From NCBI GenBank assembly GCA_004362315.1, contig SNWL01000006.1, forward strand, positions 62,001 to 126,000: a stretch of 64,000 nt of DNA, written 5' to 3'. Positions 33,117-41,119 of this stretch are shown in pieces (the first letter of the stretch is position 1; each line of letters opens with the position of its first letter). Origin of the DNA: Mycobacterium sp. BK086 (GTDB lineage Bacteria; Actinomycetota; Actinomycetes; Mycobacteriales; Mycobacteriaceae). Below the pieces are notes generated by a model. The model had not been told where the DNA came from, did no database searches, and saw only the letters and a list, made by a program, of their open reading frames with translations. The position numbers were made by a program, and so were the translations under genes.

Positions 33117-34010
33117 TCACACCAACGGGCGCCCGGTCCGCATGCGCCAATCCAGATCGCGCAGCAGCAAATTGAACGGGAACTCACGGAGGAATTTCGG
33201 TGTCAGGTTGTTGACGAATCGGATGCGCGCCATCAAACGGTCGAATTTTCGCTGCATGTCCGCGTTCCACTCCAGTTGCATCTCCTCGCGGAAGCGCTGC
33301 GGCAGGAACCCCGTCGTGATGAGGAGGTTGAATCGCTCGATCGCCTGCTGCCCCGGCACGCGAACCCCGCGGATCCGGGACACCGCGAAGGGGTACAGAT
33401 ATTCGCGGATGGTGTCGTCGATGTGGATCTTGTCCAGCGACTCCTGCCAGTACTTGTCGAACGCGGCCCGGTCGGCAGGCCACATCTCGAGGGGCACCTG
33501 CAAGGTGGTGGCCAACGCTGAGCTCTCCTGATACAAGCGGTCTGCGGTCTCGTCGTCGGCCTCACCGATGAACACCCGGGCGATGTCGACCCCGCCCTTG
33601 TAGAGGCAGGCTGCCACCCAGAGCTGGAGATCCTTGTCGAAGGCGTTGTACTGCACCGGGCTGTCGGGGGTCGAGTACACCTGCGCATGCGATTTGTTGA
33701 CCGCGCGACGGTAGGCCTTCTTCTGCTCGTCGGTACCGCGGCCGGCCACCGCCAGATAGGTGAACGTCGTCCGCGCCCGCTTCACCGGGTGCAGGTCGGC
33801 GCGTCCGCTGTGGACCCGGCTCTCCTTGACGCCGTATCCGACCCCTGGTCGGGCCAGTTCCATGATGATGTTGGCCGGGCCGGCCAGCAGCGCCACGCCC
33901 ATCAGGCCGTCGTCGAAGCTCGGCCCCCGCTTGCGGCGGCGCCGCGTGGGGATGGCCGGCGCGCTCACCCCGCGATCGACGTGACTGATGACCGGCTCGC
34001 GGATCGTCAC
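33117..34010 (-). CDS. DUF2236 protein (oxygenase MpaB/Lcp-like; Rv0276-like)
   Basis: About 297 residues from a GTG at 34010; a TTG at 34043 would add 11 residues. It belongs to the ER-bound oxygenase mpaB/latex-clearing (DUF2236) family: GPANIIMELARPGVGYGVKE near the N-terminus, the TFTYLAVAGRGTDEQKKAYR block, and VQYNAFDKDLQLWVAACLYK in the middle are typical. Related proteins bind heme b and some cleave isoprenoid double bonds, but most mycobacterial members are uncharacterised. It is divergent from a TetR gene, which likely regulates it, matching remembered Rv0275c/Rv0276. Confidence 0.82.
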   Translation of the reverse strand: MTIREPVISHVDRGVSAPAIPTRRRRKRGPSFDDGLMGVALLAGPANIIMELARPGVGYGVKESRVHSGRADLHPVKRARTTFTYLAVAGRGTDEQKKAYRRAVNKSHAQVYSTPDSPVQYNAFDKDLQLWVAACLYKGGVDIARVFIGEADDETADRLYQESSALATTLQVPLEMWPADRAAFDKYWQESLDKIHIDDTIREYLYPFAVSRIRGVRVPGQQAIERFNLLITTGFLPQRFREEMQLEWNADMQRKFDRLMARIRFVNNLTPKFLREFPFNLLLRDLDWRMRTGRPLV

Positions 34011-34095
34011 AATGCGCCACCTATCCTGATCAAAATCTGACAACAGATGTTTCCGAATATTGCCGCCCTGGCCACAGCAATGTCAAGATGGGCTA

Positions 34096-34716
34096 ATGAC
34101 GCAGGCACGCCCGTATGGCGGCGTCGACGCCGCCGATCGGCTGGCTCGGCGCCGGGCGCGGCTGCTGCAGGCCGGGCTGGAACTGCTGGGCAGCGATGTC
34201 GACCCGGCTGAGCTGACCGTTCGTGGCATCTGCCGAGAGGCCGGCGTCGCCACCCGCTACTTCTACGAGAGCTTCACCGACAAGGACGAGTTCGTCGCGG
34301 CGGTGTTCGACTGGGTGGTCGCCGAGCTGGCGGCCACCACCCAAGCCGCGGTGGCCACCGCCCCGGTCGACGCGCAGAACCGAGCGGCCATGGCCAATAT
34401 CGTGCGGACCATCGAGCTCGATCCCCGGGTCGGACGGCTGATGTTCAGCTCGCAGCTGTCCAACGCCACGGTGGTCCGCAAGCGACAGGAGTCCGGCGCG
34501 CTGTTCGCCATGCTGTCGGGCCAGCATGTCGAGGCGCTGCTGCACCGTCCGGCCAACGACCGGATCAAGGCGTTCGCGCACTTCGTCGTCGGAGGTGTCG
34601 GCCAGACGATCAGCGCGTGGCTGGGTGGCGCGATCACACTCACGCCGAACGAACTCGCCGATCAGCTGACCGCGATCATCGACGAACTCGGTGATCCTCG
34701 GTTGTTCCGGGACTAG
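34096..34716 (+). CDS. TetR-family regulator (Rv0275c-like)
   Basis: A 206-residue regulator from the ATG at 34096 (MTQARPYGGVDAADRLARRR). The helix-turn-helix spans about residues 38-60 (VRGICREAGVATRYFYESFT), then the DKDEF segment; the C-terminal domain is helical with a GGVGQTISAWLGG face suited to a hydrophobic ligand. Divergent from the DUF2236 gene with an 85-bp gap, so probable local repressor. Its stop overlaps by four bases the convergent VOC gene. Confidence 0.85.
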   Translation: MTQARPYGGVDAADRLARRRARLLQAGLELLGSDVDPAELTVRGICREAGVATRYFYESFTDKDEFVAAVFDWVVAELAATTQAAVATAPVDAQNRAAMANIVRTIELDPRVGRLMFSSQLSNATVVRKRQESGALFAMLSGQHVEALLHRPANDRIKAFAHFVVGGVGQTISAWLGGAITLTPNELADQLTAIIDELGDPRLFRD

Positions 34717-35291
34717 TTGGCAGCGATCGGCAGTCTGCGGTCGGCTGCGGTCTTGGGCTGCGTCGTAGCCTCGTGGTCGGTGAATTCCCTGGTCCAGCAA
34801 GCAAACTCAAGGACGATGCCGTCGGGGTCCAGGAAGTAGAACGACCGCACGTACACCCCCGGATGAAGCTCGCGTGTGGACCCGCGGGGGCTGTCGTCAT
34901 GGTTGAGCACCGGCCCGACCCGCACGCCCTTCTCCTTGAGCCGAGCGCGGTACTCGTCGAACTTCTCCTCCGGCACGTGGAAGGCCAGGTGGTTCATCGA
35001 ACCCACCGCGCTGACGATCGAGCCCAATCCGGGCAGCGCCGCGGGTGTGGTGCTGCCGACCGTGCCGTCGGGCGCCTCGGCGAACCAGAAAAACGCCACG
35101 CAATCGCCGTTGCCCGCGTCGAAAAAGAAATGCTGCCCCATGTCGTCGGGCAATTCGAGCGACTTTACCAGCGGCATACCCAGCACATTCGTGTAGAAAT
35201 CGACGGTGCGTTCCATGTCGGCGCACACCAGCGCGACGTGGTTGATTCCGCCGAGCTCGAATTCCGAGTTGGTGTTGTGCGGCTTGATCAT
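34713..35291 (-). CDS. VOC-family (glyoxalase/dioxygenase-fold) protein (Rv0274-like)
   Basis: A 192-residue protein starting at the ATG at 35291 behind a GGGGG-type site. Two beta-alpha-beta-beta-beta modules are visible: the first from INHVALVCADMERTVDFYTN, the second from MNHLAFHVPEEKFDEYRARL ending in FYFLDPDGIVLEFACW. The metal ligands would be His in NHVAL, His in NHLAF and Glu in VLEFA. This is the architecture of a single-chain VOC enzyme such as an extradiol dioxygenase-like or isomerase protein; reaction unknown. Confidence 0.82.
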   Translation of the reverse strand: MIKPHNTNSEFELGGINHVALVCADMERTVDFYTNVLGMPLVKSLELPDDMGQHFFFDAGNGDCVAFFWFAEAPDGTVGSTTPAALPGLGSIVSAVGSMNHLAFHVPEEKFDEYRARLKEKGVRVGPVLNHDDSPRGSTRELHPGVYVRSFYFLDPDGIVLEFACWTREFTDHEATTQPKTAADRRLPIAAN

Positions 35292-35411
35292 GTCGTGCCC
35301 CCACAGGTACTGGTCGACTCTCCCCACCGAACGTAACACCGGATTCAGGCGTGTACGTCGACGCTGACGAATATCGTCTCCTCAGCGTTCTACCGTGAGG
35401 AGGCCACCCCT

Positions 35412-36533
35412 ATGCCCACCCCCGGAGTCGTCCGCGAGTTCATCGGGGTCTCCTCACCCACCGCGCGCCGGGCCGGTGCCGGCGGACATCCCTGCCAGGG
35501 CCTCTACCACCGGGGCGTGGGCCGCAAGCCCAAGGTCGCCGTCATCGCCACCCACTACCAGATCGACTTCTCCGAGCACTACCTCGCCGATTACCTGGCC
35601 ACCCGCGGCATCGGCTTCCTCGGCTGGAACACCCGCTTCCGCGGCTTCGAGAGCAGCTTCCTGCTCGACCACGCCTTGGTCGACATCGGTGTCGGGGTGC
35701 GCTGGCTGCGCGAGATCCAAGGCGTGGAAACGGTGCTGCTACTCGGCAATTCGGGCGGCGGCTCACTGATGGCCGCCTATCAGTCGCAGGCCGTCGACCC
35801 GAATGTCACACCGCTGGAAGGGATGCGGCCCGCCGCCGGGCTGGCCGAGCTGCCGCCGGCCGACGGCTACATCGCCAGCGCTGCCCACCCCGGCCGGCCC
35901 GAGGTGCTGACAGCCTGGATGGACGCCGCCGTCGTCGACGAAAACGACCCGGTCGTCAGCGATCCCACCTTGGACCTGTTCGACGAGAACAACGGCCCAC
36001 CGTTCTCCGCCGATTTCATCGCCCGCTACCGCTCGGCCCAGGTCGCCCGCAACCATGCGATCACCGACTGGGCCGAGACCGAACTCAAACGGGTACAGGC
36101 CGCCGGCTTCTCCGACCGCCCGTTCACCGTGATGCGCACCTGGGCCGACCCGCGCATGGTCGACCCGTCGATCGAGCCGACACATCGTCAGCCCAACCTC
36201 TGCTACGCGGGCGTGCCGGCCAAGGCCAACCGCTCCCCTCATGGCATCGCGGCCGCCTGCACGCTGCGCAACTGGCTGGGCATGTGGAGCCTGAAGACCG
36301 CCCAGACCCGCGCCGAACCGCATCTGGCTCGCGTCACCGTCCCGGCGCTGGTGATCAACGCCCACCAGGACACCGGTGTGTTCCCATCGGACGCCGAGCG
36401 GATCTTCGGTGCGCTCGCCAGCACCGACAAGTCGCAGTGCTCGATCGACACCGACCATTACTTCACCACCCCGGGCGCGCGCAGCGAGCAGGCTGACACG
36501 ATTGTGAAGTGGATCCACAAACGGTGGCGGTAA
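35412..36533 (+). CDS. Alpha/beta-hydrolase (Rv0272c-like)
   Basis: A 373-residue protein from an ATG. The nucleophile elbow is LLLGNSGGGSLMAAYQ (Ser near residue 116), the acid candidate is in NAHQDTGVFPSD and the histidine in DTDHYFTTPGAR near the C-terminus, giving a complete triad. The N-terminal part (GVGRKPKVAVIATHYQIDFS) supplies the oxyanion hole. It lies upstream of the 2-hydroxyacid dehydrogenase, whose start codon overlaps its end. Size and neighbours fit Rv0272c. Substrate unknown. Confidence 0.78.
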   Translation: MPTPGVVREFIGVSSPTARRAGAGGHPCQGLYHRGVGRKPKVAVIATHYQIDFSEHYLADYLATRGIGFLGWNTRFRGFESSFLLDHALVDIGVGVRWLREIQGVETVLLLGNSGGGSLMAAYQSQAVDPNVTPLEGMRPAAGLAELPPADGYIASAAHPGRPEVLTAWMDAAVVDENDPVVSDPTLDLFDENNGPPFSADFIARYRSAQVARNHAITDWAETELKRVQAAGFSDRPFTVMRTWADPRMVDPSIEPTHRQPNLCYAGVPAKANRSPHGIAAACTLRNWLGMWSLKTAQTRAEPHLARVTVPALVINAHQDTGVFPSDAERIFGALASTDKSQCSIDTDHYFTTPGARSEQADTIVKWIHKRWR

Positions 36534-37495
36534 GAGTCCTGGCGCATTTCCTCCCCAGCCAGAGCGTGCTGGACCTCGTTGGGCCGGAATCGGATTGGCT
36601 CGATGTCCGATGGTGTCACGAGGACGACGACGAGACTCTGCACCGCGAACTTCCCGACGCGGAAGTGATCTGGCACGTACTGCGCCCACTGTCCGGCGAT
36701 GACCTTCGCCTCGGATCGCGGCTGCGCCTGGTGCACAAGCTCGGTGCGGGGGTCAACACCATCGATGTCGACACCGCGACCGAACTGGGGATCGCAGTCG
36801 CCAACATGCCGGGCGCCAACGCCCCCTCGGTCGCCGAAGGGGCGGTGCTGCTCATGCTGGCCGCCCTGCGGCGGCTGCCGGAACTGGACCGCACCACCCG
36901 GCAGGGTCTGGGATGGCCGACGGATGCCAGCCTCGGCGAGACGGTGCGCGATATCGGCAGCTGCACTGTGGGATTGGTGGGCTACGGCAATATCGCCAAG
37001 CGGGTCGAGCAGATCGTGCGCGCGATGGGCGGCACCGTCCTGCACACCAACACCGCCGACGACGGCACCGGCACCTGGCGGCCGCTGCCCGAGCTTCTCG
37101 CCGAATGCGACATCGTGAGCCTGCACCTGCCGCTCACACCGGCCACGGACAAGCTCATCGACGCGTCCGCGCTGGCCGCGATGAAGCCGCATGCGGTGTT
37201 GGTCAACACTTCTCGCGGCGGCGTCGTCGACGAACCCGCGCTCGTCGACGCGCTGCGGGATGGTCGGCTGGCCGCGGCCGGACTGGACGTGTTCACCGAA
37301 GAACCTGTCGCTGCGGACAATCCGCTGCTGCGCCTCGACAACGTCGTCGTCACCCCACACGTCACGTGGCTCACCGCGGATACGATGCGGCGCTACCTGG
37401 GCCACGCCATCGACAACTGCCGCCGCCTGTATGAGGGCCGCGACCTGGTCAACGTCGTCAACGGGAGGCAAGATGTCCGTCGTTTCGACCGGTGA
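36524..37495 (+). CDS. D-isomer-specific 2-hydroxyacid dehydrogenase
   Basis: About 323 residues from the GTG at 36524, which overlaps the hydrolase stop (an in-frame GTG at 36509 is possible). The NAD-binding motif is VGLVGYGNIAKRVEQI near residues 150-165. The catalytic residues are Arg in VNTSRGGVVDEPAL, Glu in DVFTEEPVA and His in VTPHVTWLT, all present. Family members reduce 2-oxoacids or oxidise D-2-hydroxyacids such as glycerate, phosphoglycerate or hydroxyisocaproate; phosphoglycerate dehydrogenase itself is longer and has a regulatory domain. The downstream transporter gene overlaps by 23 bp. Confidence 0.85.
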   Translation: MAVRVLAHFLPSQSVLDLVGPESDWLDVRWCHEDDDETLHRELPDAEVIWHVLRPLSGDDLRLGSRLRLVHKLGAGVNTIDVDTATELGIAVANMPGANAPSVAEGAVLLMLAALRRLPELDRTTRQGLGWPTDASLGETVRDIGSCTVGLVGYGNIAKRVEQIVRAMGGTVLHTNTADDGTGTWRPLPELLAECDIVSLHLPLTPATDKLIDASALAAMKPHAVLVNTSRGGVVDEPALVDALRDGRLAAAGLDVFTEEPVAADNPLLRLDNVVVTPHVTWLTADTMRRYLGHAIDNCRRLYEGRDLVNVVNGRQDVRRFDR

Positions 37496-38801
37496 GAAAT
37501 CACTGGAGTCGCGCACCCTGCGCAAGGTCATCATCCGCATCGTGCCGTTCCTGATGGCGCTGTATTTCGTCAACTACCTCGACCGCACCAACCTCGGCAT
37601 CGCCAAAGCCGATATCAGCGAGCACCTCCAGCTCACCGCCAGCATGTTCGGACTGGCGTCAGGCATCTTCTTCATCGGCTACGTGCTCGTCGAGGTGCCG
37701 TCCAACCTGGCTCTGGAGAGGTTCGGCGCGCGCCGGTGGATCGCCCGTATCGCGGTGTCGTGGGGAATCGTCGCGGTAGCAATCGGATTCGCGCCCAACG
37801 CGGCCACCCTGCTGGTGCTGCGGTTCCTGCTCGGGGTGGCCGAGGCCGGCCTGTTTCCCGGCGTGATCTTCTACCTCACCCGCTGGTTCCCCGGCGCCTA
37901 CCGCGCCCGGATCGTTGCGATGTTCATGATGGCCAGCCCGATCGCCGCAGCCGTCGGAACACCGGTGGCGGCGTGGATGATCCAGGCCGGCGAGGGACTG
38001 TTCGGACTGGCTGGCTGGCAATTCATGATGGTCGGCGTCGGCCTGCCCGCCATCATTCTGGGCATCATCTGCTGGTTCTATCTCACCGACCGTCCGGCCG
38101 ATGCGCACTGGCTGCAGCCCGACGAACGACAGTGGTTGATCGACGTGCTGGCCCGCGAAGAGCAAGATGTCGCAGGCACTTTCGAATTTCCGCTGCGCCG
38201 CGCGCTGACCAGTCCGCGGATCTGGGCGCTCTCACTGGTCTACTTCGGTGTCGCGTACGGTCTGTACGCGCTGGCGTTCTTCCTGCCGTCGATCATCTCC
38301 GACTTCAAGAAGATGTTCGACGTGCACCTGTCGATCGTGCAGGTCGGCCTGATCACCGCGGTGCCCTACACCTGCGCGGCGATCGCCATGTATCTGTGGT
38401 CCCGCCACGCCGACCGCACCCGTGAGCACGTCTGGCACGTCGCCATCCCAATGGGGCTGGGCGGCTTGGCGATTCCAGTCGCGTTGTATCTGCACAGCCC
38501 GGTGTTGGTGATGATCCCGGTGTGCATCGCGGCGATGGGCGTGTTCTCCGCGATCCCCAGTTTCTGGGCGCTGCCCGCGCAGTTCCTGACCGGTGCGGCC
38601 GCGGCCGGCGGGATCGGCCTGATCAACTCGATCGGCAATCTCGGTGGGTTCGCCGCGCCCTACGCCACCGGTGCGCTCAACCAGTTCACCGGCAGCGACA
38701 AGGCCGGGATGTGGGCGGTCGGCATCATCATGCTCGTGTCGGCGGTCGTGGTGGTGGTCTTGCGTGCCACCCCGCAACGGGACGGGCGGCCGGACAGGTA
38801 G
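37473..38801 (+). CDS. MFS transporter, anion:cation symporter (ACS) type
   Basis: A 442-residue transporter from the ATG at 37473, preceded by GGGAGG. Twelve membrane segments are visible. The N-terminal YFVNYLDRTNLGIAKADISEH is the signature of the ACS family (tartrate, phthalate, galactarate and similar carboxylate permeases), and GVAEAGLFPGVIFYLTRWFP is the matching motif in helices 4-5. Being coupled with a 2-hydroxyacid dehydrogenase and hydrolase, it probably imports an organic acid whose oxidation or release those enzymes carry out (inference). Confidence 0.87.
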   Translation: MSVVSTGEKSLESRTLRKVIIRIVPFLMALYFVNYLDRTNLGIAKADISEHLQLTASMFGLASGIFFIGYVLVEVPSNLALERFGARRWIARIAVSWGIVAVAIGFAPNAATLLVLRFLLGVAEAGLFPGVIFYLTRWFPGAYRARIVAMFMMASPIAAAVGTPVAAWMIQAGEGLFGLAGWQFMMVGVGLPAIILGIICWFYLTDRPADAHWLQPDERQWLIDVLAREEQDVAGTFEFPLRRALTSPRIWALSLVYFGVAYGLYALAFFLPSIISDFKKMFDVHLSIVQVGLITAVPYTCAAIAMYLWSRHADRTREHVWHVAIPMGLGGLAIPVALYLHSPVLVMIPVCIAAMGVFSAIPSFWALPAQFLTGAAAAGGIGLINSIGNLGGFAAPYATGALNQFTGSDKAGMWAVGIIMLVSAVVVVVLRATPQRDGRPDR

Positions 38802-38870
38802 CCTGGCTCCCAACCCACCGGTTAATTGGTCGACGTTTGATCGGCCGACACATCAGGGAAGGCACCCACC

Positions 38871-41069
38871 ATGCCCATCGCGATCACACCCGAGCACAAT
38901 GACCTCGCGGATTCGGTGAAGTCCCTGGTCGCGCGGGTGGCGCCGTCGGAAGTCCTGCACGCGGCCCTGGAAACCCCGGTGCCGAACCCGCCGCCGTACT
39001 GGAAGGCCGCGGCCGAGCAGGGGCTGCACGGTCTACACCTCGCCGAGGCGGTCGACGGGCAGGGCTTCGGCCTCCTGGAACTGGCGATCGTGATCGCCGA
39101 GTTCGGCTATGGCGCGGTGCCGGGGCCCTTCGTCCCGTCGGCGATCGCCAGCGCGCTGATCTCGGCGCACGATCCCGACGCCAAGCTGCTGACCCAGCTG
39201 GCGTCCGGTGAGCTGATCGCGACGTGCGCGCTGGAGTCCGGTCTGACCGCGACCCGCCAAGACCACACCCTCGTCATCCGCGGCGAAGCCCGCTCGGTGG
39301 TCGCCGGTGCGCAAGCCTCGATCCTGGTGCTGCCGGTCGCCATCGACAGCGGCGTCGAATGGGTGATCCTCGATGCCGCCCACCTGGAGATCGAACCGGT
39401 CGAGTCGGTGGACCATCTGCGGCCGGTGGCCCATGTGCGCGCCAACGCCGTCGAGGTCACCGAGGACCAGGTGCTCTCCAATCTGTCCCAGCCTGCCGGG
39501 CGAGCGATCGTCACGACGCTGCTGTCGGCCGAAGCTGTCGGCATTGCCCGCTGGGCCACCGACACCGCCGCGGCCTACGCGAAGATCCGCGAACAGTTCG
39601 GTCGCCCGATCGGCCAGTTCCAGGCCATCAAGCACAAGTGCGCGGAGATGATCGCCACCACCGAGCGGGCCACCGCCGCGGTCTGGGACGCTGCCCGCGC
39701 CCTCGACGAGGCCGCCGAAAAGTCTTGGGACAACGAACAAACCGCCTACCAGTTTGCCGCCGCGGTAGCCGCCAGCCTGGCACCGGACGCCGCTCAGCAC
39801 TGCGCGCAGGACTGCATCCAGGTGCACGGCGGTATCGGCTTCACCTGGGAGCACGACACCAACGTGTACTACCGCCGCACGCTGGGCCTGGTCGCCGCCT
39901 TCGGGCGCACGAACGAGTACCAGCAGAAGGTGTTCGACACCGCCACCAGCACCGGTATGCGGGCGATCAACATCGACCTCGACCCCGAGACCGAGCAGCT
40001 GCGCGCCGAGATCCGGGCAGAAGTCGCGGCGCTCAAGGCAATTCCGCGCGAGGAGCGCAAGGCCGCGATCGCCGAGGCCGGCTGGGTGCAGCCGCACCTG
40101 CCCAAGCCCTGGGGCCGCGACGCCAAGCCCATCGAGCAGATCATCATCGCCCAGGAGTTCACCGCCGGTCAGGTCAAGCGTCCGCAGATGGGCATCGCGG
40201 CGTGGTTGATCCCGTCCATCGTGGCGTTCGGCAACGAGGAGCAGAAGCAGCGCTTCCTGCCGCCGACGTTCCGCGGCGAAATGATCTGGTGCCAGCTGTT
40301 TTCCGAGCCCGGCGCCGGATCCGACCTGGCCAGCTTGACCACCAAGGCCACCAAGGTCGACGGCGGCTGGCGGATCACCGGCCAGAAGATCTGGACCACC
40401 GGCGCCCAGTACGCGCGGTGGGGTGCGCTACTGGCAAGAACGAATCCCACCGCACCGAAGCACAACGGCATCAGCTACTTCCTGCTCGACATGCAGAGCG
40501 AGGGCGTGGAGGTCAAACCGCTTCGTGAGCTCACCGGGCACGCGATGTTCAACACCGTGTTCATCGACGACGTGTTCGTTCCCGACGAGCTGGTACTCGG
40601 CGAGGTGGATCGCGGCTGGGAAGTCAGCCGCAATACCCTGACTGCCGAACGGGTTTCGATCGGTAGCAGTGAGCCAGGGTTCCTGGCCAACCTCGACGGA
40701 TTCGTCGACTTCGTCAGCGGCGGGCACTTCGACCAGATCGGCCATCACCGGGCCGGCGAGCTGATCGCCGAAGGGCACGCGGCCAAGCTGCTGAACCTGC
40801 GCTCGACGCTGCTGACCCTGGCAGGCGGTGACGCGATGCCGTCGGCGGCGATCTCCAAGCTGCTCTCGATGCGCACCGGGCAGGGGTATGCCGAATTCGC
40901 GGTGTCGTCGTTCGGTATCGACGGTGCCATCGGCGATCCCGAAGCGCTTCAAGGCAAGTGGGCAGAATGGCTGCTGGGCAGCCGGTCGACCACCATCTAC
41001 GGCGGCACGTCTGAGGTGCAGCTCAACATCATCGCCGAGCGACTGCTCGGCCTGCCCCGCGACCCGTAG
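38871..41069 (+). CDS. fadE6: Double-domain acyl-CoA dehydrogenase FadE6
   Basis: A 732-residue protein composed of two acyl-CoA dehydrogenase domains. The first covers roughly 1-360, with REQFGRPIGQFQAIKHKCAE and QVHGGIGFTWEHD near 320. The second covers 370-732, with FSEPGAGSDLASL near 474, IWTTGAQYA and the C-terminal IYGGTSEVQLNIIAERLLG. Length and fusion match FadE6 (Rv0271c) of M. tuberculosis, and fadD2 follows convergently, as in that genome. FAD-dependent alpha,beta-desaturation of an acyl-CoA is expected; the N-terminal domain may be structural. Start ATG at 38871 after GGGAAGG. Confidence 0.88.
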   Translation: MPIAITPEHNDLADSVKSLVARVAPSEVLHAALETPVPNPPPYWKAAAEQGLHGLHLAEAVDGQGFGLLELAIVIAEFGYGAVPGPFVPSAIASALISAHDPDAKLLTQLASGELIATCALESGLTATRQDHTLVIRGEARSVVAGAQASILVLPVAIDSGVEWVILDAAHLEIEPVESVDHLRPVAHVRANAVEVTEDQVLSNLSQPAGRAIVTTLLSAEAVGIARWATDTAAAYAKIREQFGRPIGQFQAIKHKCAEMIATTERATAAVWDAARALDEAAEKSWDNEQTAYQFAAAVAASLAPDAAQHCAQDCIQVHGGIGFTWEHDTNVYYRRTLGLVAAFGRTNEYQQKVFDTATSTGMRAINIDLDPETEQLRAEIRAEVAALKAIPREERKAAIAEAGWVQPHLPKPWGRDAKPIEQIIIAQEFTAGQVKRPQMGIAAWLIPSIVAFGNEEQKQRFLPPTFRGEMIWCQLFSEPGAGSDLASLTTKATKVDGGWRITGQKIWTTGAQYARWGALLARTNPTAPKHNGISYFLLDMQSEGVEVKPLRELTGHAMFNTVFIDDVFVPDELVLGEVDRGWEVSRNTLTAERVSIGSSEPGFLANLDGFVDFVSGGHFDQIGHHRAGELIAEGHAAKLLNLRSTLLTLAGGDAMPSAAISKLLSMRTGQGYAEFAVSSFGIDGAIGDPEALQGKWAEWLLGSRSTTIYGGTSEVQLNIIAERLLGLPRDP

Positions 41070-41070
41070 C

Positions 41071-41119
41071 GATTTCGGCGCGTTTTCGTTCGCCCAGCGA
41101 ACGAAAACGCGCCCAAATC
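41071..41119. terminator. Long bidirectional hairpin between fadE6 and fadD2
   Basis: A 16-bp perfect inverted repeat (41077-41092 with 41098-41113, arms GGCGCGTTTTCGTTCG) around a CCCAG loop is extended by GATTT/AAATC after one mismatch, giving 22-base arms. It begins two bases after the fadE6 stop and reaches the first two bases of the fadD2 stop codon. Position between convergent genes and symmetric T-run/A-run content make it a two-way terminator candidate. Confidence 0.75.

Noticed and set aside
36524-37495. Phosphoglycerate dehydrogenase SerA
   Set aside because: The chain ends after the catalytic core with no C-terminal regulatory domain, and the operon partners point to carboxylate uptake rather than serine synthesis.
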